Positions 34,094 through 44,298 of a stretch of 64,000 nt of DNA are shown here, in pieces. The stretch is taken from NCBI GenBank assembly GCA_040902765.1, contig JBBDWO010000028.1, forward strand, positions 194,069-258,068, read 5' to 3'. Source of the DNA: Acidimicrobiia bacterium. GTDB lineage: Bacteria > Actinomycetota > Acidimicrobiia > Spongiisociales > UBA11373. Numbering within the stretch: the stretch's first letter is position 1; every line of letters begins with the position of its first letter. Under the pieces are notes generated by a model. It had not been told where the DNA came from, searched no databases, and worked only from the letters and a program-made list of their open reading frames with translations. The position numbers and the translations under genes are program-made.

Positions 34094-35196
34094 CAGCGGG
34101 CCAGTTCGGCGGCGATGTTCTCGGCGGTGAGCATGCCGAGGAAGCGATCCCCGTCGAACACCGGAGCGGCCCGGGTGTGGGAGGTGACGATCACATCCAG
34201 CGCGTCACGGAGGGTGTCGCCGAGGCGCAGCCGGGCCGAGAACGACCGGGCTCCGGTGGTGGGCACGATGGAGTCGGTGAGATCCGTCGCCCAGTGCCAG
34301 CCCAGCATGCGCTCACCGTCGGCGATGCCAAACCAGTCGGTCCCGTAGCGATCCATGACGCTGCGGGCCTCCTGCGCGGAGGCGCCGGGTGCCACGACCG
34401 GTCCGGGTTCGAGGTCGACGCCGCCGATCGGGAGGAGGGAGAGCCGCTTGATCCCCCGGTCGCGACCCAGGATCGACTCCACGAACGGGTTCGCCGGCGT
34501 GGTGAGGATCTCACCGGGGGCGTCGAACTGTTCCAGGATTCCACGGACGTTGAGGATGGCGATGCGATCGCCGAGGGTGATGGCCTCGTCGATGTCGTGG
34601 GTGACCAGCACGATGGTCTTGCCGAGCCGGGCCTGGAGCGCCCGCAACTCTTGCTGCAGGTTTGCCCTGACGATCGGGTCGACGGCGCCGAAGGGCTCGT
34701 CCATGAGCAGCACCGGGGGATCGGCGGCGAGGGCTCTGGCCACCCCGACCCGTTGCTGCTGGCCGCCGGACAACTCTGCCGGGTACCGATCGCGCATCGA
34801 CGGTTCCAGTCCGACAAGTCCGACGAGTTCGTCGACCCGGGCGTCGATCCTCCCCTTCTCCCAGCCGAGGAGCCGGGGGACCGTCGCCACGTTCTGGGCC
34901 ACCGTGCGATGGGGGAGCAGCCCGACCTGCTGGATCACGTAGCCGATGCGGCGGCGCAGCTCGTGAGCTGGCTCGGTGGTCACGTCCGTCCCGGCGACTT
35001 CGATCAGCCCTGAGGTGGGCTCGATCAGGCGATTGATCATCTTGAGGGTGGTGGTCTTGCCGCATCCCGAGGGACCGATGAGCACCACCGTCTCGCCCTC
35101 CTCGATGGTCAGGCTCAGGCGGTCGACCGCCGGCGTCTCCGAGCCGGGGAAGGTCTTGGTGACGCCTTCGAGGCGGATCATCGGCGCGGTTCCCAT
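34093..35196 (-). CDS. Osmoprotectant ABC transporter ATPase with CBS domains (OpuCA/ProV-like)
   Basis: 367 aa. Walker A GPSGCGKTT, signature LSGGQQQR, Walker B LLMDEPFGAVD and switch VTHD are intact. After residue about 245 a CBS-type regulatory region follows (SFSARLRLGDTLRDALDV, RAAPVFDGDRFLGMLT), which in relatives senses ionic strength. It is the first gene of the operon. ATG 35196 lies 8 nt after TAGGCT on the minus strand. Confidence 0.9.
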   Translation of the reverse strand: MGTAPMIRLEGVTKTFPGSETPAVDRLSLTIEEGETVVLIGPSGCGKTTTLKMINRLIEPTSGLIEVAGTDVTTEPAHELRRRIGYVIQQVGLLPHRTVAQNVATVPRLLGWEKGRIDARVDELVGLVGLEPSMRDRYPAELSGGQQQRVGVARALAADPPVLLMDEPFGAVDPIVRANLQQELRALQARLGKTIVLVTHDIDEAITLGDRIAILNVRGILEQFDAPGEILTTPANPFVESILGRDRGIKRLSLLPIGGVDLEPGPVVAPGASAQEARSVMDRYGTDWFGIADGERMLGWHWATDLTDSIVPTTGARSFSARLRLGDTLRDALDVIVTSHTRAAPVFDGDRFLGMLTAENIAAELAR

Positions 35197-35204
35197 GCGG
35201 CGGG

Positions 35205-35210
35205 AGCCTA
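35205..35210 (-). promoter_or_regulatory. Leaderless-type -10 box (TAGGCT) of the osmoprotectant operon
   Basis: On the minus strand TAGGCT lies 8 nt before ATG 35196. Confidence 0.5.
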
Positions 35211-35236
35211 GAGAGCGTGGTCGGCGGCGTCGCCAG

Positions 35237-35242
35237 TAGCCT
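35237..35242 (+). promoter_or_regulatory. Orphan leaderless-type promoter facing into the metK 3' end
   Basis: TAGCCT lies 7 nt before ATG 35250, the same spacing as at real genes, but the frame stops after five codons (MTDPH, TAG 35265) inside the metK stop region. It may drive an antisense RNA or be the stub of a lost gene. Confidence 0.3.
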
Positions 35243-35263
35243 GTTCCCGATGACGGACCCGCA

Positions 35264-36439
<1,176 letters not shown>

Positions 36440-36490
36440 CGGTGGTGACCTCGTAGGGTGTGGCGGCAAGGGTAGTTGCGTCTTCGGCCG

Positions 36491-37063
36491 TCACCAACGC
36501 TGGTGACGAACGGCGTCGTCGCGCCGGGGTCGTCGGGACGATGCTGAACGGCGGTCGGCGGCGATCGGGCCGAGGGTCACCACGCCGAGGATCTCGACCT
36601 CGTCGGGGATCTCGAGGAGTCGCCGGACGTCGCCCGCGCGGTGGCCACCGAGGAAGCCGGCGCCGAGGCCGGCATCGACGGCGGCGAGCAGGATGGCCAT
36701 GAGGGCGGCGCCCCCGTCCACCCACCACCAGGGGATGGCCAGGGCCTTCGGATCTTTGTCCGGCTCCGCGTACCGGCCCCGGTATCGGCCCGGTTCGACG
36801 CAGAGCACCAGGTGGGCCGCCGCCGAGGAGAGCCAGGGGTCGTAGCCTCGCTCGAGATGGGCAGGCTCGCCGCACGCCTCGGCGATGGCGGCGAGGCGCG
36901 TCGGCTCGGTGACCAGGATCACGGTGACGCCCTGTGCGTTTCCCGCAGTCGGTCCGCGGGTCGCCGCCGTGGCGATGCGCTCCAGGACCTGGAGCTCGAC
37001 GGCGCCGCCCGGGGCGTGGTGGCGGATCATCCGGCGTCGGCGGAGGACCTCGTCGAAGTCCAT
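36491..37063 (-). CDS. Nitroreductase-family flavoprotein
   Basis: 190 aa. FDEVLRRRRMIRHHAPGGAV is the FMN-binding N-terminus of the nitroreductase fold; RGPTAGNAQGVTVILV, WWWVDGGAALMAILLAAVDAGLGAGFLGG and VVTLGPIA complete the core. It overlaps the pntB stop by one base and is therefore the last gene of the transhydrogenase operon, suggesting an NADPH-using reductase. The physiological substrate is unknown; the tail after residue 170 is Arg-rich. Confidence 0.8.
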   Translation of the reverse strand: MDFDEVLRRRRMIRHHAPGGAVELQVLERIATAATRGPTAGNAQGVTVILVTEPTRLAAIAEACGEPAHLERGYDPWLSSAAAHLVLCVEPGRYRGRYAEPDKDPKALAIPWWWVDGGAALMAILLAAVDAGLGAGFLGGHRAGDVRRLLEIPDEVEILGVVTLGPIAADRRSASSRRPRRDDAVRHQRW

Positions 37064-38427
37064 CAGAGGTCCTCGAGACCCGCCTGGATGTCGATCAGGG
37101 CCTGCTTGGCGTCAGCGAAGAGCATCACCGTGCCGTCTTTGGTGAACAGTGGGTTTTCGATCCCGGCGAATCCGGAGGCCATGCTGCGTTTCACCACTAC
37201 CACCGTGGTCGCCTTGTCCACTTCGATGATCGGCATGCCATAGATGGGGCTCCCCGGCTCGTCGCGCGCCGCCGGGTTGACCACGTCGTTGGCGCCGAGC
37301 ACCAGGGCGACGTCGGTGCGGTCGAGGGCGGCGTTCGCCTGCTCCAGGTCGAGGAGCCGGTCGTACGGAACGTCGGCCTCGGCGAGCAGCACGTTCATGT
37401 GACCCGGCATCCGCCCGGCCACCGGATGGATCCCGTAGAGCACCTCGACCCCGCGGGTCTCTAGGGCGGTGGCCAGGGATCGGACGGCATGCTGCGCCTG
37501 GGCGACGGCGAGGCCGTAGCCGGGCACCACGAGGACCCGGGACGCATAGGCGACGGCGATGGCCACGTCGTCGGCGCTGGTGGCGCGGACGTCGCCGCCG
37601 ACCGCGCTCGGCGCAGCCGTTCCGTCGGAGCCGAAGGCCGCGAAGAGGACGTTGCTCAGCGGGCGGTTCATCGCCTTGGTCATGAGCGTGGTGAGGATCA
37701 GACCCGACGCACCCACCAGGGCGCCGCCGATGATCAGGATGGGACTCTGGATCACGAAGCCGGCTGCGGCGGCAGCGACTCCCGACAGCGAGTTGAGCAG
37801 CGAGATGACCACCGGCATGTCGGCCCCACCGATGGGGAGCACCAGCGAGATTCCCATGACCAGCGCCACCGCCGCCACAGTGAGGAACCCGGTCGGCGAC
37901 TGGGTGACCCCGGCCCAGACCGCAGCCGCCACCAGGGTCAGACCGAGCACGCCGTTGACGATGCGTTGGAGGGGGAAGGTGATCGGCGCGCCCCGCAGGA
38001 TCCCCTGGAGCTTGGCGAAGGCGATGATGCTGCCGGTGACGGTTATCCCACCGACCACGATCGACGCCACCATCGAGACCATGGTGTCGGTGTCGAATCC
38101 GTCCCCGCCGACGAAGGCGACCCCGGCGACGAGACCCGAGGCGGCGCCGCCGAATCCGTTGAGCAGGGCGACCAACTGGGGCATCGCGGTCATCTGGACG
38201 CGGAGCGCGGCGATGATGCCGATCACGGCTCCGGTGCCGAGCCCGGCGGCAACGACCCACCAGGCCACACCGGCGGTACCCACGGTGGTCAGCACGGCGA
38301 CGAGCATCCCGGTGGCGGCGATGCGGTTCCCCGACCTCGCCGTGCGGGGCGACCCCAGACGGCGGAGACCGAGGATGAAGGCGGCCGCCGCCGCCAGCTG
38401 GACCAGGGTGAGGGCCTGGGCGTTCAT
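37063..38427 (-). CDS. pntB: NAD(P) transhydrogenase subunit beta
   Basis: 454 aa. Membrane domain dII (residues about 1-260, eight or nine helices) is followed by the NADP-binding dIII: VVPGYGLAVAQAQHAVRSLA, HPVAGRMPGHMNVLLAEADVPYD, LVLGANDVVNPAARDEPGSPIYGMPIIEVDKA and KRSMASGFAGIENPLF. It couples hydride transfer from NADH to NADP+ with inward proton movement. It overlaps pntAB by 4 bp. Confidence 0.95.
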   Translation of the reverse strand: MNAQALTLVQLAAAAAFILGLRRLGSPRTARSGNRIAATGMLVAVLTTVGTAGVAWWVVAAGLGTGAVIGIIAALRVQMTAMPQLVALLNGFGGAASGLVAGVAFVGGDGFDTDTMVSMVASIVVGGITVTGSIIAFAKLQGILRGAPITFPLQRIVNGVLGLTLVAAAVWAGVTQSPTGFLTVAAVALVMGISLVLPIGGADMPVVISLLNSLSGVAAAAAGFVIQSPILIIGGALVGASGLILTTLMTKAMNRPLSNVLFAAFGSDGTAAPSAVGGDVRATSADDVAIAVAYASRVLVVPGYGLAVAQAQHAVRSLATALETRGVEVLYGIHPVAGRMPGHMNVLLAEADVPYDRLLDLEQANAALDRTDVALVLGANDVVNPAARDEPGSPIYGMPIIEVDKATTVVVVKRSMASGFAGIENPLFTKDGTVMLFADAKQALIDIQAGLEDL

Positions 38428-38732
38428 TCGTCGTCACCCTTCGGGGTGCGGCCCGGAGCGCGGAACATCCTCAGCATGCGGTCGGTCACCAGGAACCCGC
38501 CGACGACGTTGATCGTCGCCGTGGTGACCGCCACGAAGGCCATGACGGTCGCCAGCGTGGGTTCGCTCGCCTGGGTGGCGACAACCGCCCCGACCAGGGT
38601 GATCCCGGAGATGGCGTTCGCCCCGGACATCAGCGGCGTGTGCAGGGTGGGGGGAACCTTGGTGATCACCTCGAAACCGACGAATGCGGCGAGGACGAAG
38701 ACGACGATGCCGGCGATAAGCGGGTCGGTCAT
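38424..38732 (-). CDS. pntAB: NAD(P) transhydrogenase subunit alpha part 2
   Basis: 102 aa, three membrane helices: VITKVPPTLHTPLMSGANAISG and VVATQASEPTLATVMAFVAVTTATINVVGGFLVTDRML are the family's conserved segments. It forms the dII membrane part contributed by PntA. Alpha is split in two genes, the usual state outside enterobacteria. It overlaps pntAA and pntB. Confidence 0.95.
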   Translation of the reverse strand: MTDPLIAGIVVFVLAAFVGFEVITKVPPTLHTPLMSGANAISGITLVGAVVATQASEPTLATVMAFVAVTTATINVVGGFLVTDRMLRMFRAPGRTPKGDDE

Positions 38733-39841
38733 GCCGGCGACCCGAGAGCCTGGGCGACCCGATCAGACACGATGCGGCCATCGCGGGCGATACAGGCCTC
38801 GCGTCCGATCTCGCCCTCCACCGAGAGCTCGCCGTCTCCGGCGAGATGGGAGATGAGGGCGAGGATGTTCTTGCCGAGCATCTCGGAAGCATCTCCGGCG
38901 GTGCGCGAGGAGAGGTCGAGGGGCCCGTGGATGACCACCCCGTCGTGGTCGACCACCTCGCCCGCCCGGGTCAGCTCGCAATTGCCCCCGGTCGACGCCG
39001 CCAGGTCCACGATGAGGGACCCGGGTTTCATGGCCTCCACCATGGCAGCGGTGACCAGGGTGGGGGCCCTGCGTCCCGGCACTGCCGCCGTCGAGATGAC
39101 CACGTCGGCGGCGGCGACCGCGTCGGCGAGGGCCTGCTGCTGTGCGGCGCGGGTTTCCTCGTTGACCTCGGTGGCGTATCCGCCGCCGGAAGGGGCAGCA
39201 TCGCTGACCGGGCCACCGACGAACGACGCTCCCAGGCTCTCGATCTGCTCGCGGGCCTCGGGACGAATGTCGTAGGCGGAGACGGCGGCTCCGAGGCGCC
39301 GGGCGGTGGCGATCGCCTGCAAACCGGCGACACCGGCGCCGAGGACCAGGACTCGCGATGGGCGAATGGTCCCGGCGGCGGTGATCAGCATCGGGAAAAA
39401 GCGCGGCAGCTCGCTGGCGGCGAGCAGGACCGCCTGGTATCCGGCGACATTCGCCTGGCTCGATAGCGCGTCCATCGACTGCGCCAGCGTGGTGCGGGGG
39501 ATCATTTCGAGAGCGATGAGGGTGGCGCCGGTGGCGGCGAGCTCGACGGCGCGGTCTGGCTCACCGAGCGGGTCGAGGAAACCGATCACCGCAGCACTCC
39601 CGGCGATGTCGTCCGGGGTGAACGGCCCGACCCCGACGAGCAGGTCGGCCGGTTCCGGCGTCCCGGCGAAGACGTCGGCGCCGGCGTCGCGGTACGCCGC
39701 ATCGGGAAAGCCGGCGCGTTGGCCGACCCCGGCGGGTACGGCGACCGAGTGACCCTCCCCTATCAGTGTCGTCACCGTCTTCGGGGTGAGCGCGACGCGC
39801 CGTTCACCATCGGTGGCGTCTCGGTGCACTCGGATTCGCAT
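38729..39841 (-). CDS. pntAA: NAD(P) transhydrogenase subunit alpha part 1
   Basis: 370 aa, soluble NAD(H)-binding dI. It opens with the alanine dehydrogenase/PNT N-terminus (RDATDGERRVALTPKTV), has the Rossmann motif VLVLGAGVAGLQAIATARRLGA, and the mobile-loop region around KPGSLIVDLAASTGGNCELT. First gene of the pnt operon; ATG 39841 follows TAGCCT by 8 nt. Confidence 0.95.
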   Translation of the reverse strand: MRIRVHRDATDGERRVALTPKTVTTLIGEGHSVAVPAGVGQRAGFPDAAYRDAGADVFAGTPEPADLLVGVGPFTPDDIAGSAAVIGFLDPLGEPDRAVELAATGATLIALEMIPRTTLAQSMDALSSQANVAGYQAVLLAASELPRFFPMLITAAGTIRPSRVLVLGAGVAGLQAIATARRLGAAVSAYDIRPEAREQIESLGASFVGGPVSDAAPSGGGYATEVNEETRAAQQQALADAVAAADVVISTAAVPGRRAPTLVTAAMVEAMKPGSLIVDLAASTGGNCELTRAGEVVDHDGVVIHGPLDLSSRTAGDASEMLGKNILALISHLAGDGELSVEGEIGREACIARDGRIVSDRVAQALGSPA

Positions 39842-39849
39842 CGGGGGTC

Positions 39850-39855
39850 AGGCTA
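39850..39855 (-). promoter_or_regulatory. Leaderless-type -10 box (TAGCCT) of the pnt operon
   Basis: On the minus strand TAGCCT is 8 nt before ATG 39841. Confidence 0.5.
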
Positions 39856-39874
39856 CCCGTCGGCGAGTGCCTCC

Positions 39875-41308
39875 TCAGCGCAGGGTCGCCCAGTCGGTGC
39901 CGTCGGGAAGCAGCTGGTTCGCCTCGGGCGGCCCCCACGAGCCGGCCGGATACTCGTGGAAGGGGAGGTCGTAGGAGAGGGTCGGGGCGAAGAGGCGCCA
40001 TGCCTCCTCGGCCTCGTCGCCGCGAACGAACAGCGTCTGGTCGCCGTCGAGCAGGTCGCCGATCAGGGTGTGGTACGCCTCGGGGATCGGCGCCAGCTCG
40101 TCGTACGAGAACCGCAGGGGAATGGTGCGCACTGCGTTGTCGGCCGCCGGATCCTTCACCTCGATGTGCAGGGCGAAGCCCTCGTCCGGCTGAAGCGTGA
40201 GGAAGAGGCGGTTGGGGTGAGTGACGCAGTCGTCCGGCCCCGCATGGAAGAAGCAGATCGGCGGGGGGCGGAAGGTGACGACCACCTCGGTGAGCCGGCG
40301 GCTCATCGCCTTGCCGGTGCGAAGGTAGAACGGGACGCCCTGCCATCGCCAGTTGTCGATCCAGAGCCTGATCGCGGCGAAGGTGGGAACCCGGGAGTCC
40401 TCGGCGACGCCATCGGTGGTGCGATACGCCGCCACCGGAGCACCGTCGATGGATCCTTCTCCGTACTGACCGACGACGACGGCGCGTTCGGGGATGCCGC
40501 GGATCGAGCGCAGCACTTTGACCTTCTCGTCGCGGATGGCGTCAGCCTCGAAGGCCGGGGGCGGCTCCATGGCGACGAGGGTGAGCACCTGGGTGAGGTG
40601 GCTCTGCAGCATGTCGCCGATGGCGCCGGTGAGTTCGTAGAAGCGGCCCCGGCCGCCCACGTCGAGCGTCTCGGCAACGGTGATCTCGACCCGATCGATG
40701 CTGGAGCGGTTCCACGATGCCTCGAACACGGGGTTGGTGAATCGGAAGACGAGCAGGTTCTGCACCGTCTCCTTGCCGAGGTAGTGATCGATTCGATACA
40801 CCTGATCCTCATCGAACCATCGGTGGGTGAGCTCGTTGAGTCGGTGTGCCGAGTCCAGGTCGCGTCCGAACGGCTTCTCGACGACGAGGCGTACCCATCC
40901 CGGGGCGCGATGCAGGCCTGCCGTGCCGAGGGCCTCTATAACCGGGGCGAAGGCGGTGGGCGGGAGCGCCAGATAGAAGATGCGGTTCCCGGCGAGGTCG
41001 TGCTCCGCTTCCAGTCGTGCGATGCGGTCGGCGAGGGAGTCGGCCGAACCGTCTTCGGCGGCTTGGTGGTAGTGCACCCGCCGTCGGGCCCACTCGGCGG
41101 CCTCGCGGTCGGCGACGCCAGCGGCGAGCAGGGACTTGGTTGCCGTCTGCTGGAGGTCGGCATCGGTGAGATCGCCGGTGGCCACACCGAGCACCAGCGA
41201 GCCGTCCTCGGGGTCGAGCGTGCTGTGGAGTGCCGGGAACAGTCGGCGGGAGGCGAGGTCGCCGGTGGCTCCGTAGACCACGAAGAGCAAGGAGCCCGAC
41301 CGGCTCAC
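39875..41308 (-). CDS. zwf: Glucose-6-phosphate 1-dehydrogenase
   Basis: 477 aa. First step of the pentose phosphate pathway, giving 6-phosphogluconolactone and NAD(P)H. The nucleotide motif is FVVYGATGDLASR (9-21), the active site RIDHYLGKETVQN, and EKPFGRDLDSA precedes it. GTG 41308 overlaps the gnd stop (GTGA); the longer frame to 41368 would only add Arg-rich sequence read inside gnd. 6-phosphogluconolactonase is not in the window. Confidence 0.95.
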   Translation of the reverse strand: MSRSGSLLFVVYGATGDLASRRLFPALHSTLDPEDGSLVLGVATGDLTDADLQQTATKSLLAAGVADREAAEWARRRVHYHQAAEDGSADSLADRIARLEAEHDLAGNRIFYLALPPTAFAPVIEALGTAGLHRAPGWVRLVVEKPFGRDLDSAHRLNELTHRWFDEDQVYRIDHYLGKETVQNLLVFRFTNPVFEASWNRSSIDRVEITVAETLDVGGRGRFYELTGAIGDMLQSHLTQVLTLVAMEPPPAFEADAIRDEKVKVLRSIRGIPERAVVVGQYGEGSIDGAPVAAYRTTDGVAEDSRVPTFAAIRLWIDNWRWQGVPFYLRTGKAMSRRLTEVVVTFRPPPICFFHAGPDDCVTHPNRLFLTLQPDEGFALHIEVKDPAADNAVRTIPLRFSYDELAPIPEAYHTLIGDLLDGDQTLFVRGDEAEEAWRLFAPTLSYDLPFHEYPAGSWGPPEANQLLPDGTDWATLR

Positions 41309-42771
41309 GCGTTGTACGACCCGGAGGCCACGTCTCCGCCGCTGCCGGTCCAGTTGGTGTGGAACCACTCGTCCCGGGGACGATCGGTCCGCTCATAGGT
41401 GTGGGCCCCGAAGTAGTCGCGCAGCGCCTGGATCAGGTTCGCCGGCAAACGGGCGCTGCGGACCGCGTCGAAGAAGGCGAGCGCCGACGAGTAGGCCGGA
41501 GCCGGGACCCCCGATCCGACCGCGGCCCGCACGGTGCGCCGCCATCCCTCGAGCGCGTCGGTGATGGCGTCGGCGAACACCGGCGCCAGCAGCAGCGACC
41601 CGAGGTCGGGGTCGGCGGCGTAGGCGGCCCTGATGTCCTCGAGGAAGGCGGCGCGGATGATGCACCCGGCCCGCCACATGGCCGCGATCGAGCCCAGGTC
41701 GAGATCCCAGTCGCGCTCGTCGGCCATGGCTTGCAGCAGCATGAATCCTTGCGCATAGGACACCACCTTGGATGCGTAGAGGGCATTTTCGAGGTCGGTG
41801 AGGGTGAGCTCGTCGTCGGTGATCGGAGCCGTGCCTCCTCCCAGGACGGTAGCCGCCTGTTGGCGTTCGTCGTACAGCGCCGAGACCGCCCGAGCGAACA
41901 CGGCTTCGGCGATCAGCGTCACCGGGATCCCGATAGCGAGGGCCGACTCGACGGTCCAGCGGCCGGTGCCTTTCTGGCCGGCGGCGTCGAGGATGGTGTC
42001 GAGGGTGGGTGCCCCGTCCTCGCGGTGGGCGAGGATGTCGGCGGTGATCTCGATGAGGTACGACTCGAGGCGCCCGGCATTCCACTCTTTGAACACGGTC
42101 GCCATCATCTCGTGGTCCATCCCGAGGCCACGGCGCATCAGGTCGTAGACCTCGGCGAGTAGCTGCATGTCCCCGTATTCGATGCCGTTGTGAATCATCT
42201 TGACGAAGTGGCCGGATCCGCCCGGACCGATCCAGTCGCAGCAGGGACGCCCATCGGCGGCGCGCGCCGCGATCGCCTGGAGGATCTCACCGATGATCGG
42301 CCAGGCGCCGGCCGATCCGCCCGGCATGATCGACGGACCGTGGCGGGCGCCCTCTTCGCCCCCGGAAAAGCCGGCGCCGACGAAGTGGAGCCCCTCGGTC
42401 TCGAGTCGGGAGACCCGACGCTCGGTGTCCTCGAAGTGGCTGTTGCCGCCATCGATCACCACGTCGCCCGGATCGAGGAGTGGGATCAGGTCGTCGAGCA
42501 CGGCGTCCACCGGCGTGCCTGCCTTCACCATCAGCAGGATCCGCCGCGGCGAGGAGAGTTGGGAAGCGAGCGCTGCCAGCGAGTCGACCCCCACGATCGA
42601 CATGCCGTCGGCGGGACCGGCGACGAACTCGTCGGTGCGCTCGGTGGTCCGGTTGTAGACGGCGACCCGATAGCCCTTGTCGGCCATGTTCAGGGCGAGG
42701 TTCTGGCCCATCACAGCCAGTCCGACGAGTCCGATGTCGGCGGCGGGGTCGGTCCGGACGGTGGAGGTCAC
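41305..42771 (-). CDS. gnd: 6-phosphogluconate dehydrogenase, decarboxylating
   Basis: 488 aa, the long (NADP-type) form. GLAVMGQNLALNMADKGYRVAVYNRT binds NADP; the catalytic Lys region is GGSGHFVKMIHNGIEYG; GTGRWTVESALAIGIPVTLI and RDYFGAHTYERTD complete the fold. It makes ribulose-5-phosphate, CO2 and NADPH. It is cotranscribed with zwf. GTG 42771 lies 7 nt after TAGCCT. Confidence 0.95.
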   Translation of the reverse strand: MTSTVRTDPAADIGLVGLAVMGQNLALNMADKGYRVAVYNRTTERTDEFVAGPADGMSIVGVDSLAALASQLSSPRRILLMVKAGTPVDAVLDDLIPLLDPGDVVIDGGNSHFEDTERRVSRLETEGLHFVGAGFSGGEEGARHGPSIMPGGSAGAWPIIGEILQAIAARAADGRPCCDWIGPGGSGHFVKMIHNGIEYGDMQLLAEVYDLMRRGLGMDHEMMATVFKEWNAGRLESYLIEITADILAHREDGAPTLDTILDAAGQKGTGRWTVESALAIGIPVTLIAEAVFARAVSALYDERQQAATVLGGGTAPITDDELTLTDLENALYASKVVSYAQGFMLLQAMADERDWDLDLGSIAAMWRAGCIIRAAFLEDIRAAYAADPDLGSLLLAPVFADAITDALEGWRRTVRAAVGSGVPAPAYSSALAFFDAVRSARLPANLIQALRDYFGAHTYERTDRPRDEWFHTNWTGSGGDVASGSYNA

Positions 42772-42778
42772 CGGGCCA

Positions 42779-42784
42779 AGGCTA
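42779..42784 (-). promoter_or_regulatory. Leaderless-type -10 box (TAGCCT) of the gnd-zwf operon
   Basis: On the minus strand TAGCCT is 7 nt before GTG 42771. Confidence 0.5.
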
Positions 42785-42798
42785 CCGGCCCGGGGCGA

Positions 42799-44253
42799 TC
42801 ACCCGGGAAGCGGTGGGATCTCGGTCGCGAACAGCCACTCCTCGAAGAAGTCGGCGAGATCCAGGGCCGCGACCTCCTCGGCGAGGGCGATGAAGTCGGC
42901 GGTGGTCGCGTTGCCGTGGCGATACCGCTCGGCGTAGTCTCGCAGCAGGGTGCGCATGGCCTCGTCGCCGATCTCGGCTCGCAGCGCGTAGAGCGTGAGC
43001 GCCCCACGCCAGTAGACCGCACCCTCGAACATGTCCTCGGGGCCGGGGTTTCCGATGGTCGGATGGGGTCGTTGGGCGGTCGCCTGATGACGGCGCAGCG
43101 CTTCTTGGTGCATCGCCGCCGGACCCCGGTCGTGCTCGATCCAGAGCAGCTCGGCGTAGCTGGCGAATCCCTCGTTGAGCCAGATGTCGCGCCAGGTGGC
43201 AACCGAGACGCTATTGCCGAACCACTGGTGGGCTATCTCATGCAGCACCGTGATCTCCCCGACGGCGCCGCGCCCGACGACCGACATGGTTTGGGTTTCC
43301 AGGGCGATGGAGAACTCGGGGACGATCACGTGGCCGTAGCGGTCGAAGGGGTAGGGGCCGAACCAGGTGGCGAGGAATCCGATCATCTCCGGGGCCCTCA
43401 GCAGCGATGGTGGTGGCACCGCGGCGAGGTCGAGGGGCAGGTAGTCAGCGACCGACACGCCGTCGACCACACCGGATTCCACGCGCTCCAGTTCTCCGAC
43501 GACGACCGTCGCCAGGTAGGTGGCCATGGGGTCGTCCATCCGCCAGCCGAAGGTCCGCCCCCCCGGCCCTTCGACGACGGGGACCGGGCGGCCATTCGAC
43601 ACGGCGACGAACGGCTCGGGCACGGTCACCTCGATGGCGAAGGTCGCCTTGTCGCTGGGGTGGTCGTTGGCGGGGAACCAGGTCCGCGCCCCGTCGGGCT
43701 CGGCGATCACGTGGACGCCCTCGGCGGTGACGACCCACCCCGCCCGGGTGTCGAAACCGGGGATGAAGAACGGTTCGGGAACACCCGCGTAGGTCACTCC
43801 GACGACGATGCGCGTCCCGGCGGCGATGGGGGCCGGCGGTTCCAGGATGAGCTTCGCTCCCTGCCTCCGGTACGGCACCGTGATGCCGTCGATTCGGGTC
43901 TCGTGGACGGTGAGGCCGAGCAGGTCGAGAGCGATCTCGGCGAGCGGGGCGATGGCCACCGTGGTGAGGTCGGCCTCGGCGGCGACGATCTCGCCGGTGT
44001 CGGGATCGACCCACAGCGCGAGGTGGTAGTGCTCGACGTCGATGCCGGCGTTCCCCAGGTCCGGAAAGTACGGGTCGCCGATGGACCCGGGGATGCCATC
44101 GACGACGGTGGTCGACGGGATCGGGGGTGCGGTGGTGGTGGTCGGAGCGACCGTATCGGCAGTCGTCCCGGTCGGGTCAGGGGGAGGCGCTCCGGTGCAC
44201 CCGACGAGGCCGAACAGGACGGCCGCGGTGGCGGCGCGGAGACGAAGGGGCAT
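42799..44253 (-). CDS. M1-family zinc aminopeptidase, lipoprotein
   Basis: 484 aa. Lipobox LVGC (C19), then a Pro/Thr-rich linker (21-55), the M1 beta-sandwich, and a catalytic domain with HEIAHQW (H338, E339, H342) and E361 in WLNEGFASYAELLW. The exopeptidase motif GAMEN is replaced by ALETQTMS (317-324), common in bacterial cold-active and DUF-type M1 enzymes. The usual C-terminal helical domain is short. It should trim peptides at the outer face of the membrane. Confidence 0.85.
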   Translation of the reverse strand: MPLRLRAATAAVLFGLVGCTGAPPPDPTGTTADTVAPTTTTAPPIPSTTVVDGIPGSIGDPYFPDLGNAGIDVEHYHLALWVDPDTGEIVAAEADLTTVAIAPLAEIALDLLGLTVHETRIDGITVPYRRQGAKLILEPPAPIAAGTRIVVGVTYAGVPEPFFIPGFDTRAGWVVTAEGVHVIAEPDGARTWFPANDHPSDKATFAIEVTVPEPFVAVSNGRPVPVVEGPGGRTFGWRMDDPMATYLATVVVGELERVESGVVDGVSVADYLPLDLAAVPPPSLLRAPEMIGFLATWFGPYPFDRYGHVIVPEFSIALETQTMSVVGRGAVGEITVLHEIAHQWFGNSVSVATWRDIWLNEGFASYAELLWIEHDRGPAAMHQEALRRHQATAQRPHPTIGNPGPEDMFEGAVYWRGALTLYALRAEIGDEAMRTLLRDYAERYRHGNATTADFIALAEEVAALDLADFFEEWLFATEIPPLPG

Positions 44254-44260
44254 CGACGCG

Positions 44261-44266
44261 ACGATA
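44261..44266 (-). promoter_or_regulatory. Leaderless-type -10 box (TATCGT) for M1 peptidase
   Basis: On the minus strand TATCGT is 7 nt before ATG 44253; it is divergent from the promoter at 44286. Confidence 0.45.
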
Positions 44267-44285
44267 GCCAGAGCCGGCGGCTGGG

Positions 44286-44291
44286 TAGCGT
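44286..44291 (+). promoter_or_regulatory. Leaderless-type -10 box (TAGCGT) for NYN-domain gene
   Basis: TAGCGT is 7 nt before ATG 44299. Confidence 0.5.
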
Positions 44292-44298
44292 CGGTGCG

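Noticed and set aside
36440..36490. SAM riboswitch before metK
   Set aside because: The space before the start is too short and no SAM-type fold is visible.
42190..44298. Very long plus-strand open frame (over 700 codons) in front of the NYN gene
   Set aside because: It is antisense to gnd and the M1 peptidase, both of which have full motifs; composition is the usual high-GC shadow. The real gene starts at ATG 44299 after TAGCGT.
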